Shown here: positions 7,748-15,058 of the stretch, piece after piece
How positions within the stretch are numbered: position 1 is the stretch's first letter
How the letters are laid out: the number at the start of each line of letters is the position of its first letter
Source of the DNA: an uncultured Clostridia bacterium
GTDB lineage: Bacteria > Bacillota > Clostridia > TANB77 > CAG-508
Reading direction: 5' to 3'
Assembly: GCA_944390305.1 (NCBI GenBank)
Contig: CALXPX010000002.1
Coordinates: forward strand, 1 to 22,631
Length of the DNA: 22,631 nt
The notes under the pieces: generated by a model
What the model saw: the letters and a program-made list of their open reading frames with translations, nothing else
What the model was told of the DNA's origin: nothing
The model's database searches: none
Made by a program: the position numbers and the translations under genes

Positions 7748-9589
7748 TTATCTTTGCCAATTTAATATTGGAAATCCATTATTTATATTTTTAGAATCTT
7801 CTATAAATGATTCAGATAGACTATTATATATTTCTTTCATATCGTTTTCATTTTTCTTTGCTGAACCTTCGTCTGATTCAGGAGAAGCAATTCCATTATT
7901 TGCTCCGCAAGTATCTATCCAATAATTGTTATCAATTACATTATACTCGCCTTCCATATATCCAATAATTCCTCCATTATTTAATGTTGTTTGTTCTTTT
8001 TCTAATAAGCCAACATTATAACAATTATTTATTGTAGTATTTTTTATCAATCCTGCTATCCCAGCTACTCTACCTATTCCATGAATAAATCCCTTATTAT
8101 AACAATTTTTAATTTCTATATTTCCAGTTTCTGATGAAGACTGTCCTACTATTCCACCTGTTTGCTTTCCTCTCTCCATATTTGCTAAACTATACACTTC
8201 TCCTGAATTATAACATTCATTTATAATAGAATTTGCAAAAGTACTTGATATTCTCCCTGCAATTCCGCCTACGCCAAAGTATCCTCGTTCAGATAAAGTA
8301 ATTTTAGCTAAATTGTAACATCTATCTATTTGCGAACCATTAATAAAACCAGATACACCTCCTACAGCAACATAAGCACCTTCTACATTACCATTATTAT
8401 AGCAATCTTGTACACTTCCTATTTGACTATATCCTATTATTCCTCCTACTTGTTGATATCCTTTTACTTCTCCAAGATTATATGAATTTCGTAAAGTTCC
8501 ACTATTCGTAACACCAGCAATTCCACCAATACTTATTAATGCATCATTATTTAAATTTCCTACATTTCCTAGATTTTTACAATTTTCTATTAAATGTCCT
8601 TGGGCAAAAGAACCTCCTACGATTCCACCTACTGAGTCTCCTTGTGAATCTATCATACCATAGTTTGTACAATTCCTAATAATTGCATTTTCACCAAAAT
8701 CGCAGTTTGCTACTATTCCACCAGTTTGTTTTACTCCACCAATAATATTTCCTCTATTTATGCAATCTTCAACAATACCTGCACTTCTTCCTGCAATTCC
8801 TCCTGTTAAATAATAATCTCCAACTACTGTACTTTCATTAATACAATTTTGTATAAGCCCTTTATTTCTACCTACAAAAGCTGCTGTTTCATAATATCCT
8901 CTTATATATGAATCTTTAATCTTTAAATCTCTAATAATTCCATCTTCTCCAACATAACCAAATAATGCAGTACAAAAATCACCCTCATTATTCTTTTTTA
9001 TATATAAATTGCTTATTTCATAATTACATCCTTCAAATATCCCATTAAATATTTTATTTTCTGCAGTATCATTTTCTTCCTCTGCTATATTCGAGTTACT
9101 ATAACCAATAGGAGTAAAGTTTTCTCCTGTTAATAATTCTCCTGTTTCAATGTTAAATTGTGCCCCACAATCGATATTGTTTATTACATAAATTTTCTTA
9201 TTCGAATAATCATCTCCATTACTTACATTATTAGAAATTTCTTTTAATCCTTCAAAAGAAGATACTATTAATATCCTTTCACTAAGACTAATTAATCCAT
9301 TACTATTTAATTCTTGTTCATCTACCTTATTATCTTCAATAAGCATTTCTCTAATCGTTTTTTTGTTGCTATCTAACATAGTGGCTGCTTTGTACATTTC
9401 CATCATTTCTTCTATAGAAGCATCTTCATACTTATTTACTGAATCTTTTGCTCTATTAAATATTCCATTACTACCTATTACTAAATTAATAGTTACTGTA
9501 GCTAATATTAACAATATTATTATAGTTACGACTAATGCTACTAAAGTTATTCCCTTTTTATCTTTTATTACTTTGGTTATTTTTTTCAT
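7748..9589 (-). CDS. GLUG-repeat surface protein with pilin-like N-terminus
   Basis: A 613-residue protein. Residues 1-12 are basic, then KKGITLVALVVTIIILLILA resembles a type IV prepilin start with possible cleavage after G13. The usual Glu at position +5 is absent (Ala18). This N-terminus is common on clostridial surface proteins. SNGIFNRAKDSVNKY follows the hydrophobic helix. From about residue 215 to 545 there are roughly ten degenerate GLUG units with the pattern GGIxGxS...IxNCYNxGxIxG, expected to form a repetitive beta-rich fold. The C-terminus ends in NNGFPILNWQ, typical of GLUG proteins. AGGAGGA precedes the ATG. The likely location is the cell surface or outside, with a possible adhesive role, but the ligand is unknown. 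No pilus assembly genes lie nearby. Confidence 0.85.
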   Translation of the reverse strand: MKKITKVIKDKKGITLVALVVTIIILLILATVTINLVIGSNGIFNRAKDSVNKYEDASIEEMMEMYKAATMLDSNKKTIREMLIEDNKVDEQELNSNGLISLSERILIVSSFEGLKEISNNVSNGDDYSNKKIYVINNIDCGAQFNIETGELLTGENFTPIGYSNSNIAEEENDTAENKIFNGIFEGCNYEISNLYIKKNNEGDFCTALFGYVGEDGIIRDLKIKDSYIRGYYETAAFVGRNKGLIQNCINESTVVGDYYLTGGIAGRSAGIVEDCINRGNIIGGVKQTGGIVANCDFGENAIIRNCTNYGMIDSQGDSVGGIVGGSFAQGHLIENCKNLGNVGNLNNDALISIGGIAGVTNSGTLRNSYNLGEVKGYQQVGGIIGYSQIGSVQDCYNNGNVEGAYVAVGGVSGFINGSQIDRCYNLAKITLSERGYFGVGGIAGRISSTFANSIINECYNSGEVYSLANMERGKQTGGIVGQSSSETGNIEIKNCYNKGFIHGIGRVAGIAGLIKNTTINNCYNVGLLEKEQTTLNNGGIIGYMEGEYNVIDNNYWIDTCGANNGIASPESDEGSAKKNENDMKEIYNSLSESFIEDSKNINNGFPILNWQR

Positions 9590-9748
9590 AATTTCCTCCT
9601 ATGTATCTTATTTATTTATATCACAACAAATTTCTATTTGAAATATTTTTTGATCACTATATTTAATCTACTTATTTTTACTTATATTAATTTTTCCATA
9701 GTTATATTATTTTATACTATTTGATTATTCCTCTTGTTAATTAAATAT
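9590..9748. other. Upstream region of the GLUG gene
   Basis: Very AT-rich leader region with the GLUG gene ribosome binding site at 9594-9600. I see no -35/-10 pair that clearly stands out and no supported ORF. The remaining part of the gap up to 9938 holds the small transcription unit described separately. Confidence 0.5.
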
Positions 9749-9789
9749 AAAAAACTATGTATTTTAGATTCGTCTAAAATACATAGTTT
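9749..9789 (-). terminator. Strong intrinsic terminator downstream of upp and the 34-codon ORF
   Basis: AAACTATGTATTTTAGA and its exact reverse complement (9752-9768 and 9773-9789) form a perfect 17-pair stem with a 4-base loop (TTCG on +, CGAA on -). On the minus strand a run of six Ts (9754-9749) overlaps the stem end. It is the first terminator after upp, and it contains the last codons and the stop codon of the small ORF at 9764-9868. Confidence 0.88.
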
Positions 9790-9868
9790 CTATTCTATGT
9801 CTAATTACTTTTTTATTAAGTTTTACGATATATATATATATATATACAGCACCAAGGGTTACAAGCAT
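9764..9868 (-). CDS. Candidate 34-residue small protein
   Basis: A short ORF with ATG at 9866-9868 and TAA at 9764-9766. AAGGAG (9877-9882) lies 8 bases before the ATG, an ideal spacing. The product begins MLVTLGAVYIYIYIVKLNKK: a short hydrophobic stretch followed by a basic tail that ends in Arg-Arg-Ile. A promoter lies just upstream and the terminator overlaps its 3' end, so the unit is complete in about 175 bases. The hydrophobic part is encoded by a TA-dinucleotide tract (9828-9846), which weakens the coding argument, since such tracts give Tyr-Ile repeats in any organism. It may instead be a small RNA. I know no homologue. Confidence 0.45.
   Translation of the reverse strand: MLVTLGAVYIYIYIVKLNKKVIRHRIETMYFRRI
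9828..9846. repeat. TA dinucleotide tract
   Basis: Nineteen bases of uninterrupted alternating A and T lie inside the 34-codon ORF and encode its Tyr-Ile run. A change of one TA unit would shift the reading frame, so the tract could act as a phase-variable switch or simply be neutral. Confidence 0.85.
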
Positions 9869-9896
9869 TTTAGTTTCTCCTTTTACTTATATATAT

Positions 9897-9923
9897 ATTA
9901 TATATTTTTTTCTGTTTTGTCAA
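9897..9923 (-). promoter_or_regulatory. Promoter for the 34-codon ORF
   Basis: On the minus strand there is a perfect TTGACA (9918-9923) and a perfect TATAAT (9897-9902) 15 bases apart. The alternative TAATAT two bases further gives a 17-base spacer. It starts 16 bases after the upp stop codon. The start would be near 9890, just ahead of the AAGGAG of the small ORF. Confidence 0.65.
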
Positions 9924-9938
9924 TTAGATTTTAATATA

Positions 9939-10577
9939 TTATTTTGTTCCAAAAATTCTATCACCTGCATCTCCAAGACCTGGTACTATATATCCTTTTT
10001 CATTTAAAGTTTCATCTATACAAGATGTAAATATTTTTACATCCGGATATTCTTTTTGAAGTCTTTCTATTCCTTCTGGTGCCGCTATAATACATAAAAA
10101 CTTTATTTTTTTGACTCCATCTTTTTTTAGCATTTTGATTGTATCTGTTGCAGAACCTCCTGTAGCAAGCATAGGGTCTAAAATAATTACTTCTTTTTTG
10201 CTAATATTTTTTGGCATTTTATAATAATACATTGTTGGTTCTAATGTTTCTTCATTTCTGTATAATCCAATATGTCCTATTTTAGCATTTGGTATCATAC
10301 TGATAAGTCCATTTAACATACCTGTACCTGCTCTTAAAATTGGCACAAAGGCATAATTATCTTCATCTAATATATTTACCTTTGTTTTGCAAATTGGTGT
10401 CTCTATTTCAATTTCTTTTAATTTAGCATCACTTAATGCATGATAGCAAAGTATGCAAGCAATTTCTCCTATTATTTCTCTAAATTCTTTTGTTCCTGTA
10501 TTCTTATTTCTTATTATTGATAATTTATGTTCAATTAGTGGATTATCTATTACAACCACATTTTTATTTATCTCCAT
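9939..10577 (-). CDS. upp: Uracil phosphoribosyltransferase
   Basis: This cytoplasmic enzyme makes UMP from uracil and PRPP, the central step of uracil salvage. At 212 residues it has the family's usual length. Visible motifs are VPILRAGTGM (78-87), the loop YRNEETLEP (106-114), the PRPP-binding loop LDPMLATGGSA (133-143), and the uracil-binding C-terminal region with GYIVPGLGDAGDRIFGT. AGAAAGGA precedes the ATG at 10577. The gene starts 14 bases after uraA, so permease and enzyme are expressed together. No terminator follows directly; the first is at 9749-9789. Confidence 0.97.
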   Translation of the reverse strand: MEINKNVVVIDNPLIEHKLSIIRNKNTGTKEFREIIGEIACILCYHALSDAKLKEIEIETPICKTKVNILDEDNYAFVPILRAGTGMLNGLISMIPNAKIGHIGLYRNEETLEPTMYYYKMPKNISKKEVIILDPMLATGGSATDTIKMLKKDGVKKIKFLCIIAAPEGIERLQKEYPDVKIFTSCIDETLNEKGYIVPGLGDAGDRIFGTK

Positions 10578-10591
10578 ATCTCTATCCTTTC

Positions 10592-11908
10592 TTATTCTTT
10601 TAGTAATAATTTTTCTTTATTTTTATTTTCTTTTTCATCTGGTAGTAAAAGATTTAATAATATTCCTATAACTGCAGCTAAGCTCATTCCAGAAATTGTT
10701 ATAGAAAGATCTCCATGTACTATAGATATAGCTGCTCCTCCCAATCCTAATACTAACATTGTTGAAGCAACAACAATATTTTTTGGTTTTCCAAAATCAA
10801 TTTTATTTTCTATTAAAACTTTTAAACCATTTACTGAAATAAATCCATATAAAAGAAGAGAGACCCCTCCTAATACAGCATTTGGAATTGTAGAAACTAA
10901 GGCCGTAAATTGTCCTAAAAATCCTAAGCATATTGCAAATATTGCAGCAAGCCCAATTACCCATACTGAAGCAACTTTAGTCATTCCAACTACTGAAGTA
11001 TTCTCTCCATATGTAGTATTAGCTGGTCCTCCTAAAAAGCCTGCTACAAATGTAGCGAGTCCGTCACCTAATAAAGTTTTATCTAAACCAGGATCTTTTA
11101 ATAAATCTTTTCCTATTATTGTACTTAAGGCTGTATGATCTCCTATATGCTCTGCCATTGTTACTAATGCAATTGGTACGATTGTAAGCAAAGCCGAAAA
11201 ACTTGGAGTATAATTAACAAAAGGAATAATAAACTCTGGAATACTAAAAAAGCTAGCTTGCATAATTGGAGTGAAATCTACTAGACCAAAACATATAGCT
11301 GAAACATATCCAATTACAATTCCTATTAAAAAAGGTATAATTTTAAAAAAGCCTCTACCTCTTACCATTACTATTGCCGTCACTAAAAAGGTTATTAAAG
11401 CTACAGCAATATTTCTAAAATCAAATTGTGAATCTGTTCCTAATCCTATTTGTGATATAGCACTTGGAGCCAAGCTTAAACCTATTATCATAATCATTGG
11501 ACCTATAACTATTGGTGGTAATAATTTATTAATCCAACTCTTTCCAGCAAAATGAATTATAGTTGCAAATATAACATACACTAGACCTACTGCCATTACA
11601 CCTGTCATAGCTCCAGATATACCACCCTTTAAAAAAGCTGCTGTCAGCGGAGCTATAAAAGCGAAAGAACTACCTAAATACACAGGTGATCTACCTTTCG
11701 TGCACAAAATATAAATTAAAGTACCTATTCCTGATGTAACTAAAGCAACAGGTATAGTAAGTACCGTTTCTCCTGCAGATGTATTTACCATTATTGGAAC
11801 TAAAATAGTTGCACCAAACATAGCAAATACGTGCTGCAGCGCTAAGATAATCCATTTTCCTTTTGATGGTTTTTCGTTTACGTCTAACAGTAATTTCTTT
11901 TGTTCCAT
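10592..11908 (-). CDS. uraA: Uracil permease (NCS2 family)
   Basis: A 438-residue membrane protein of the nucleobase-cation symporter-2 family, predicted to import uracil with protons. It has about 12-14 hydrophobic segments and the family hallmarks PVYLGSSFAFIAP (74-86), ALVTMAEHIGDHTALSTIIG and GLATFVAGFLGGPANTTYGE, followed by NTSVVGMTKV. The MAEH glutamate and the TYGEN segment correspond to the substrate-binding parts of UraA. AGAAAGGAG lies 5 bases before the ATG. The pairing with upp immediately downstream supports uracil as the substrate. Upstream are an intrinsic terminator and a small leader ORF that suggest attenuation control. Confidence 0.94.
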   Translation of the reverse strand: MEQKKLLLDVNEKPSKGKWIILALQHVFAMFGATILVPIMVNTSAGETVLTIPVALVTSGIGTLIYILCTKGRSPVYLGSSFAFIAPLTAAFLKGGISGAMTGVMAVGLVYVIFATIIHFAGKSWINKLLPPIVIGPMIMIIGLSLAPSAISQIGLGTDSQFDFRNIAVALITFLVTAIVMVRGRGFFKIIPFLIGIVIGYVSAICFGLVDFTPIMQASFFSIPEFIIPFVNYTPSFSALLTIVPIALVTMAEHIGDHTALSTIIGKDLLKDPGLDKTLLGDGLATFVAGFLGGPANTTYGENTSVVGMTKVASVWVIGLAAIFAICLGFLGQFTALVSTIPNAVLGGVSLLLYGFISVNGLKVLIENKIDFGKPKNIVVASTMLVLGLGGAAISIVHGDLSITISGMSLAAVIGILLNLLLPDEKENKNKEKLLLKE

Positions 11909-11922
11909 AAAAACTCCTTTCT

Positions 11923-11956
11923 AAAAAAAAATACCAATCCATTTTGAATTGATACT
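11923..11956 (-). terminator. Intrinsic terminator in the uraA leader (attenuator)
   Basis: On the minus strand an 11-pair stem (11946-11956 with 11930-11940, three G-U pairs) has the loop AAAAT. Its T-run reaches 11923 (nine consecutive Ts, 11931-11923). It ends only a base before the uraA ribosome binding site, so transcripts that stop here never reach uraA. The first stem base is the last base of the leader ORF stop codon. Confidence 0.75.
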
Positions 11957-12042
11957 TAATATATAAATATAAAATTTAGGAATGAGAAAAAAATTGTAAT
12001 TAATAATATTGGTTTTAATAATACAGTAATTTTCTTCAACAT
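11956..12042 (-). CDS. 28-residue hydrophobic leader peptide upstream of uraA
   Basis: ATG at 12040-12042 is preceded by AAAGGG (12050-12055) with 7 bases of spacing. The ORF ends at TAA (11956-11958). The product starts MLKKITVLLKPILLITIFF and continues with Phe, Leu and Ile residues to a final Tyr. The last 12 sense codons contain 22 U in 36 bases. Because the stop codon touches the attenuator hairpin, a ribosome that reaches it would cover the hairpin's left arm and prevent termination. That is the geometry of a translation-controlled attenuator. It could also be a genuine small membrane protein. No homologue is known to me. Confidence 0.55.
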   Translation of the reverse strand: MLKKITVLLKPILLITIFFSFLNFIFIY

Positions 12043-12065
12043 TTTTTCACCCTTTGTTAATATAT

Positions 12066-12097
12066 ACTATAAAAAATAAAATTACAAGTAATTTTAT
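12066..12097 (-). promoter_or_regulatory. Tentative uraA promoter -10 with adjacent dyad
   Basis: On the minus strand TATAGT (12066-12071, 5 of 6) sits 24 bases before the leader ORF ATG. No good -35 lies at the right distance. Just upstream is a near-palindrome of two perfect 10-base arms (12076-12085 and 12088-12097) with 2 bases between them. This could be an operator in the -35 position or an AT-only hairpin. The promoter must lie between the terminator at 12112 and the leader ORF. Confidence 0.4.
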
Positions 12098-12111
12098 AAA
12101 AATAATAATAT

Positions 12112-12140
12112 AAAAAAAATAGATAGATACAATATCTATC
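12112..12140 (-). terminator. Terminator of the parA-parB-DUF4446 operon
   Basis: On the minus strand GATAGATA, loop TTG, TATCTATC gives an 8-pair stem (12133-12140 with 12122-12129), followed by TA and a run of eight Ts (12119-12112). The stem overlaps the TAG stop codon of the DUF4446 gene. Confidence 0.82.
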
Positions 12141-12597
12141 CATTTATTGCTTTATTAATCGATTCTTTTTCTTCATCAGATAAATTATATTTACAAGAGC
12201 CTTTTATTATTGGTTTAGAATAAACATTTGAACTATCTTGACCATAAATTGAATTAATAACGACTCCATTGTTTTCTTTGTCCAATAAAGTAAGAGCAAA
12301 ACTTAATTTATTTTTTGTATTTCCAAAAGCATCATATCTATATAAACCTACTTTTTTTATACAATGTGATAATTCTTCATTAATATTATTACAAACTTTA
12401 ATAATCTGGTCATCTCTTTTATTTAAGTTTTCAACTTGAGAAACATACTCTTTTATCATTTCAGCCAAATTTTCACCATTTCCTAACTTTTTCATATTTT
12501 GCCCATATTTTTTATATGTTTTAAAAGAAAAAAATATGCTAATTATAGATATTACAAGAGATATTATAGAAAAGATTATTAAATATATATTTTCCAT
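12136..12597 (-). CDS. DUF4446 family membrane-anchored protein
   Basis: A 153-residue protein with one N-terminal membrane helix (about 4-25), a short coiled-coil-like region (about 30-70) and a C-terminal domain. That domain carries the family hallmark KVGLYRYDAFGNTKNKLSFA (81-100), then LLDKENNGVVINSIYGQD and the closing YNLSDEEKESI. DUF4446 proteins commonly lie next to parB in Clostridia. Their function is not established; the gene order suggests a link to segregation or origin biology. TGGAGG precedes the ATG at 12597, 14 bases after parB, so it is the third gene of the par operon. Confidence 0.88.
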   Translation of the reverse strand: MENIYLIIFSIISLVISIISIFFSFKTYKKYGQNMKKLGNGENLAEMIKEYVSQVENLNKRDDQIIKVCNNINEELSHCIKKVGLYRYDAFGNTKNKLSFALTLLDKENNGVVINSIYGQDSSNVYSKPIIKGSCKYNLSDEEKESINKAING

Positions 12598-12611
12598 GTC
12601 AAACCTCCATA

Positions 12612-13475
12612 TTACACATTATTTTTTACCAATTCTAATAATCTTTCTAATTCATCATTTGATGTATATTGAATTACAATTCTTCCACTATTTGTTCCTG
12701 CAGTTAATTTTACTTTTGTACCAAAAAAGTTTTGAAAACTATCTTCTATATCTCTATATACGGCTTCATATCTTGCGTTTTTCTTTGCTAATTTCTTTTT
12801 ATTCTTTACATTTCTCTCAATATCTCTAACTGTTTGTCCTTTTTCTATTATTCTAAGAGCTGCCTCATACTGCTTATCCGGATTTTCTATTGCTAAAAGA
12901 GTTCTACAATGTCCTTCTGTCAATTTGCCTTCTATAGCAAGTTCTATTACTCTTTTATCTAAATTTAATATTCTCAATGTATTTGTAACATTAGTTCTAC
13001 TAATTCCTAACTTATCTGCTAAATCTTGTTGCCTTAAATTATAATTATCTATTAACTCTTTATATCCTAATGCCTTTTCAATAGGATTTAAATTTTCCCT
13101 TTGAATATTTTCAATTAAAGATATTTCTTTGCTTCTTTGTTCATCTTCATTTCTTACTATACATGGTATTTCATCAAGATTAGCAATTTTAGCTGCTCTC
13201 CATCTTCTTTCTCCTGCTATTATTTTATAATAACCCTCTTTTTTCTCCACTATAATTGGTTGTATAATACCATATGTTTTTATAGATTGAGCTAGTTCCT
13301 GTAATGACTCTTCATTAAACTTTTTTCTTGCTTGTTCTATATTAGGTTCTATTTCAACTAATTTTATTTTTTTCACTACCTCTTCTGTATTTTCATTTTT
13401 TTTCATTTCTTTTAATACAGAACTTTCTGCAAATAAAGCATCTAATCCTTTTCCTAGTCCTGAACTTTTTGCCAT
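12612..13475 (-). CDS. parB: Chromosome partitioning protein ParB (Spo0J)
   Basis: ParB binds parS sites near the origin, loads as a CTP-dependent clamp and spreads along DNA. At 287 residues it has the usual length. GLGKGLDALF is at 6-15, the CTP-binding motif GERRWRAA at 88-95, ENIQRENLNPIE at 122-133, and the helix-turn-helix QQDLADKLGISRTNVTNTL at 149-167. The box usually written NPxQPR is changed to NIEQARKKF (45-53), with Ala in place of Pro. AAAGGA precedes the ATG. It lies 14 bases after parA. I found no sequence close to the parS consensus in this window. Confidence 0.95.
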   Translation of the reverse strand: MAKSSGLGKGLDALFAESSVLKEMKKNENTEEVVKKIKLVEIEPNIEQARKKFNEESLQELAQSIKTYGIIQPIIVEKKEGYYKIIAGERRWRAAKIANLDEIPCIVRNEDEQRSKEISLIENIQRENLNPIEKALGYKELIDNYNLRQQDLADKLGISRTNVTNTLRILNLDKRVIELAIEGKLTEGHCRTLLAIENPDKQYEAALRIIEKGQTVRDIERNVKNKKKLAKKNARYEAVYRDIEDSFQNFFGTKVKLTAGTNSGRIVIQYTSNDELERLLELVKNNV

Positions 13476-13489
13476 ATATCATCATCCTT

Positions 13490-14251
13490 TCATTTATTCT
13501 TCTTTAAAAATTCCTTTACTAATTTATCATAACTCCTTGCACCTTTAGACATTGGATCATAAAGAACTATTGGTAATCCATAACTAGGTGCTTCGCTTAG
13601 TCTTACATTTCTTGGGATAACTGTTTCAAAAACTCTATTTTCAAAATATTTGTTTACCTCTTTAACTACTTGATTAGATAAATTAGTTCTAGCATCATAC
13701 ATTGTGAGAATTGCTCCTTCTATAGTTAAATTTCTATTATAATATTTTCTAACCAATTCAATTGTCTTAAGAAGCTCTCCTACTCCTTCTAAAGCAAAGT
13801 ATTCGCATTGCACAGGAATTAATACGCTATCTGAAGCACTTAATGCATTTAATGTTATTAGACCTAAAGATGGAGGACAATCTATAAATATATAATCATA
13901 ATAATCTTTCACTTTATCTAGTTTGTCTTTAAATCTATACTCTCTTCCTACTGCAGATACAAGCTCTACCTCTGCTCCAGCCAAACTCATGTTCGCAGGG
14001 CATACATCCAAATTTTTAAGTTTAATTTTTTGTATTGTATTAGGAATTTCAACTTCATTAATTAAAACGTCATATGTCGAAAATTCGCTATCTTTACTTA
14101 GACCTAGCCCACTAGTCGCATTTCCTTGAGGATCTGCATCAACTAATAAAACTTTCTTATTTTTCTTTGCTAGCATTCCGCTTATATTTATTGTGTTAGT
14201 ATTTTTTCTTACTCCTTCTTTTTGATTTGCAACAGATATAATTTTTCCCAA
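13490..14251 (-). CDS. parA: Chromosome partitioning ATPase ParA (Soj) with altered P-loop
   Basis: Soj/ParA is a dimerising ATPase that works with ParB in origin segregation and in Firmicutes also controls DnaA. The start is TTG at 14249-14251 with GGAGG 8 bases upstream; it begins MGKIISVANQK as usual for the family. The deviant Walker A motif should read KGGVGKTT, but here residues 11-18 are KEGVRKNT: G12E, G15R and T17N, with K11 and K16 kept. The rest is normal: VLLVDADPQGN (34-44), YIFIDCPPSLG, and NVRLSEAPSYG. An intact frame and good family match argue against a pseudogene, but ATP binding may be lost or altered. An in-frame ATG 18 bases upstream overlaps the binding site and is less likely as start. 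Confidence 0.93.
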   Translation of the reverse strand: MGKIISVANQKEGVRKNTNTINISGMLAKKNKKVLLVDADPQGNATSGLGLSKDSEFSTYDVLINEVEIPNTIQKIKLKNLDVCPANMSLAGAEVELVSAVGREYRFKDKLDKVKDYYDYIFIDCPPSLGLITLNALSASDSVLIPVQCEYFALEGVGELLKTIELVRKYYNRNLTIEGAILTMYDARTNLSNQVVKEVNKYFENRVFETVIPRNVRLSEAPSYGLPIVLYDPMSKGARSYDKLVKEFLKKNK

Positions 14252-14275
14252 TTTTGTCCCTCCATTTCTCGTTAT

Positions 14276-14304
14276 ATAATATAAAAAAAAATGTAATATG
14301 TCAA
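14276..14304 (-). promoter_or_regulatory. parA: Promoter of the parA-parB-DUF4446 operon
   Basis: On the minus strand a perfect TTGACA (14299-14304) and TATTAT (14276-14281, 5 of 6) are 17 bases apart. Transcription would start near 14269, about 18 bases before the TTG start codon. The -35 box lies within the hairpin of the rsmG terminator. Confidence 0.78.
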
Positions 14305-14322
14305 TAAATATATTACATTTTT
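14283..14322 (-). terminator. Terminator after rsmG, overlapping the parA promoter
   Basis: A 13-pair perfect stem (14287-14299 with 14310-14322) surrounds a 10-base loop. On the minus strand the T-run continues to 14283. It ends the rsmG transcript. The flanking sequence is also T-rich on the + strand, but no + strand gene needs it. Confidence 0.75.
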
Positions 14323-14342
14323 CTTTTAAATTTTACATTATT

Positions 14343-15056
14343 CTATTTTAAAGGTTCTTTACTCGGAATGCCTGCTTTTCTAGGGTATTTACTGTCTGTT
14401 TTACGTATTTTTTCTATTATTATTATATTTCTTTCATTATCTGTATTTGCTAGCTTAAAGTTTTCTATATTAACTATTTTTCCTCCTAACATATTTATTG
14501 CCTTTTCAGCTATCTTTCTTTCCTCATCAATATTAGATCCTTTCATACAAATACATTTTCCACCAACTTTTACGAATGGTAACATATACTCAGATAAAGT
14601 GCTAAGATTAGCTACTGCTCTTGATACAGCCACATCATATCTTTCTCTATAATTATTATCTTTTGCCAAATCCTCAGCTCTTGAATGAATAGTAGTAATA
14701 TTTTTCAAATCTAATTTTTTTATAACTTCATTTAGAAAATTAATTCTTTTATTTAAAGAATCCATCAATGTTACTTCTACATTATCATTCATTATCTTTA
14801 GTGGTATCCCTGGAAATCCTGCTCCTGTTCCTATATCTATAACAGACTGTTTAGGATCAACATACTTTTCTATAGTAAGCGAATCTATAAAATGTTTTAA
14901 AATTATATCATCTTCATCAGTAATTGCAGTTAGATTTATTTTTTTATTCCACTCTAATAATAAATCCATATATTTTTTAAATTTTATAACTTTATCCTCT
15001 TTAATACTTATATTTATTTTTTCAGCATTTTGTTGTAATTTTCCATTAAAATCCAT
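14343..15056 (-). CDS. rsmG: 16S rRNA (guanine-N7) methyltransferase RsmG (GidB)
   Basis: Methylates N7 of G527 (E. coli numbering) in 16S rRNA with S-adenosylmethionine. At 237 residues it has the typical length. Visible motifs are LEWNKKINLTAI (34-45), KHFIDSL (54-60), the SAM-binding loop VIDIGTGAGFPGIPLKI (72-88), and YPRKAGIPSKEPL at the C-terminus. The ATG at 15056 follows the mnmG stop by 2 bases, and its AGGAGA site is encoded inside the last mnmG codons, so translation is coupled. It is the last gene of its operon. Confidence 0.97.
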   Translation of the reverse strand: MDFNGKLQQNAEKINISIKEDKVIKFKKYMDLLLEWNKKINLTAITDEDDIILKHFIDSLTIEKYVDPKQSVIDIGTGAGFPGIPLKIMNDNVEVTLMDSLNKRINFLNEVIKKLDLKNITTIHSRAEDLAKDNNYRERYDVAVSRAVANLSTLSEYMLPFVKVGGKCICMKGSNIDEERKIAEKAINMLGGKIVNIENFKLANTDNERNIIIIEKIRKTDSKYPRKAGIPSKEPLK

Positions 15057-15058
15057 AT

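Noticed and set aside
9734..9934. A 66-codon + strand ORF across the upp-GLUG gap
   Set aside because: No ribosome binding site, runs through the TA tract and both arms of the terminator hairpin, and gives low-complexity Tyr-Ile sequence. The minus-strand unit explains the region better.
11691..11942. An 83-codon minus-strand ORF over the uraA start and attenuator
   Set aside because: It reads through the terminator and overlaps the conserved N-terminus of UraA in another frame; no binding site.
12598..14342. parS site near parA-parB
   Set aside because: I looked for a match to TGTTNCACGTGAAACA in the par region and the rest of the window and saw none, so no site is reported.
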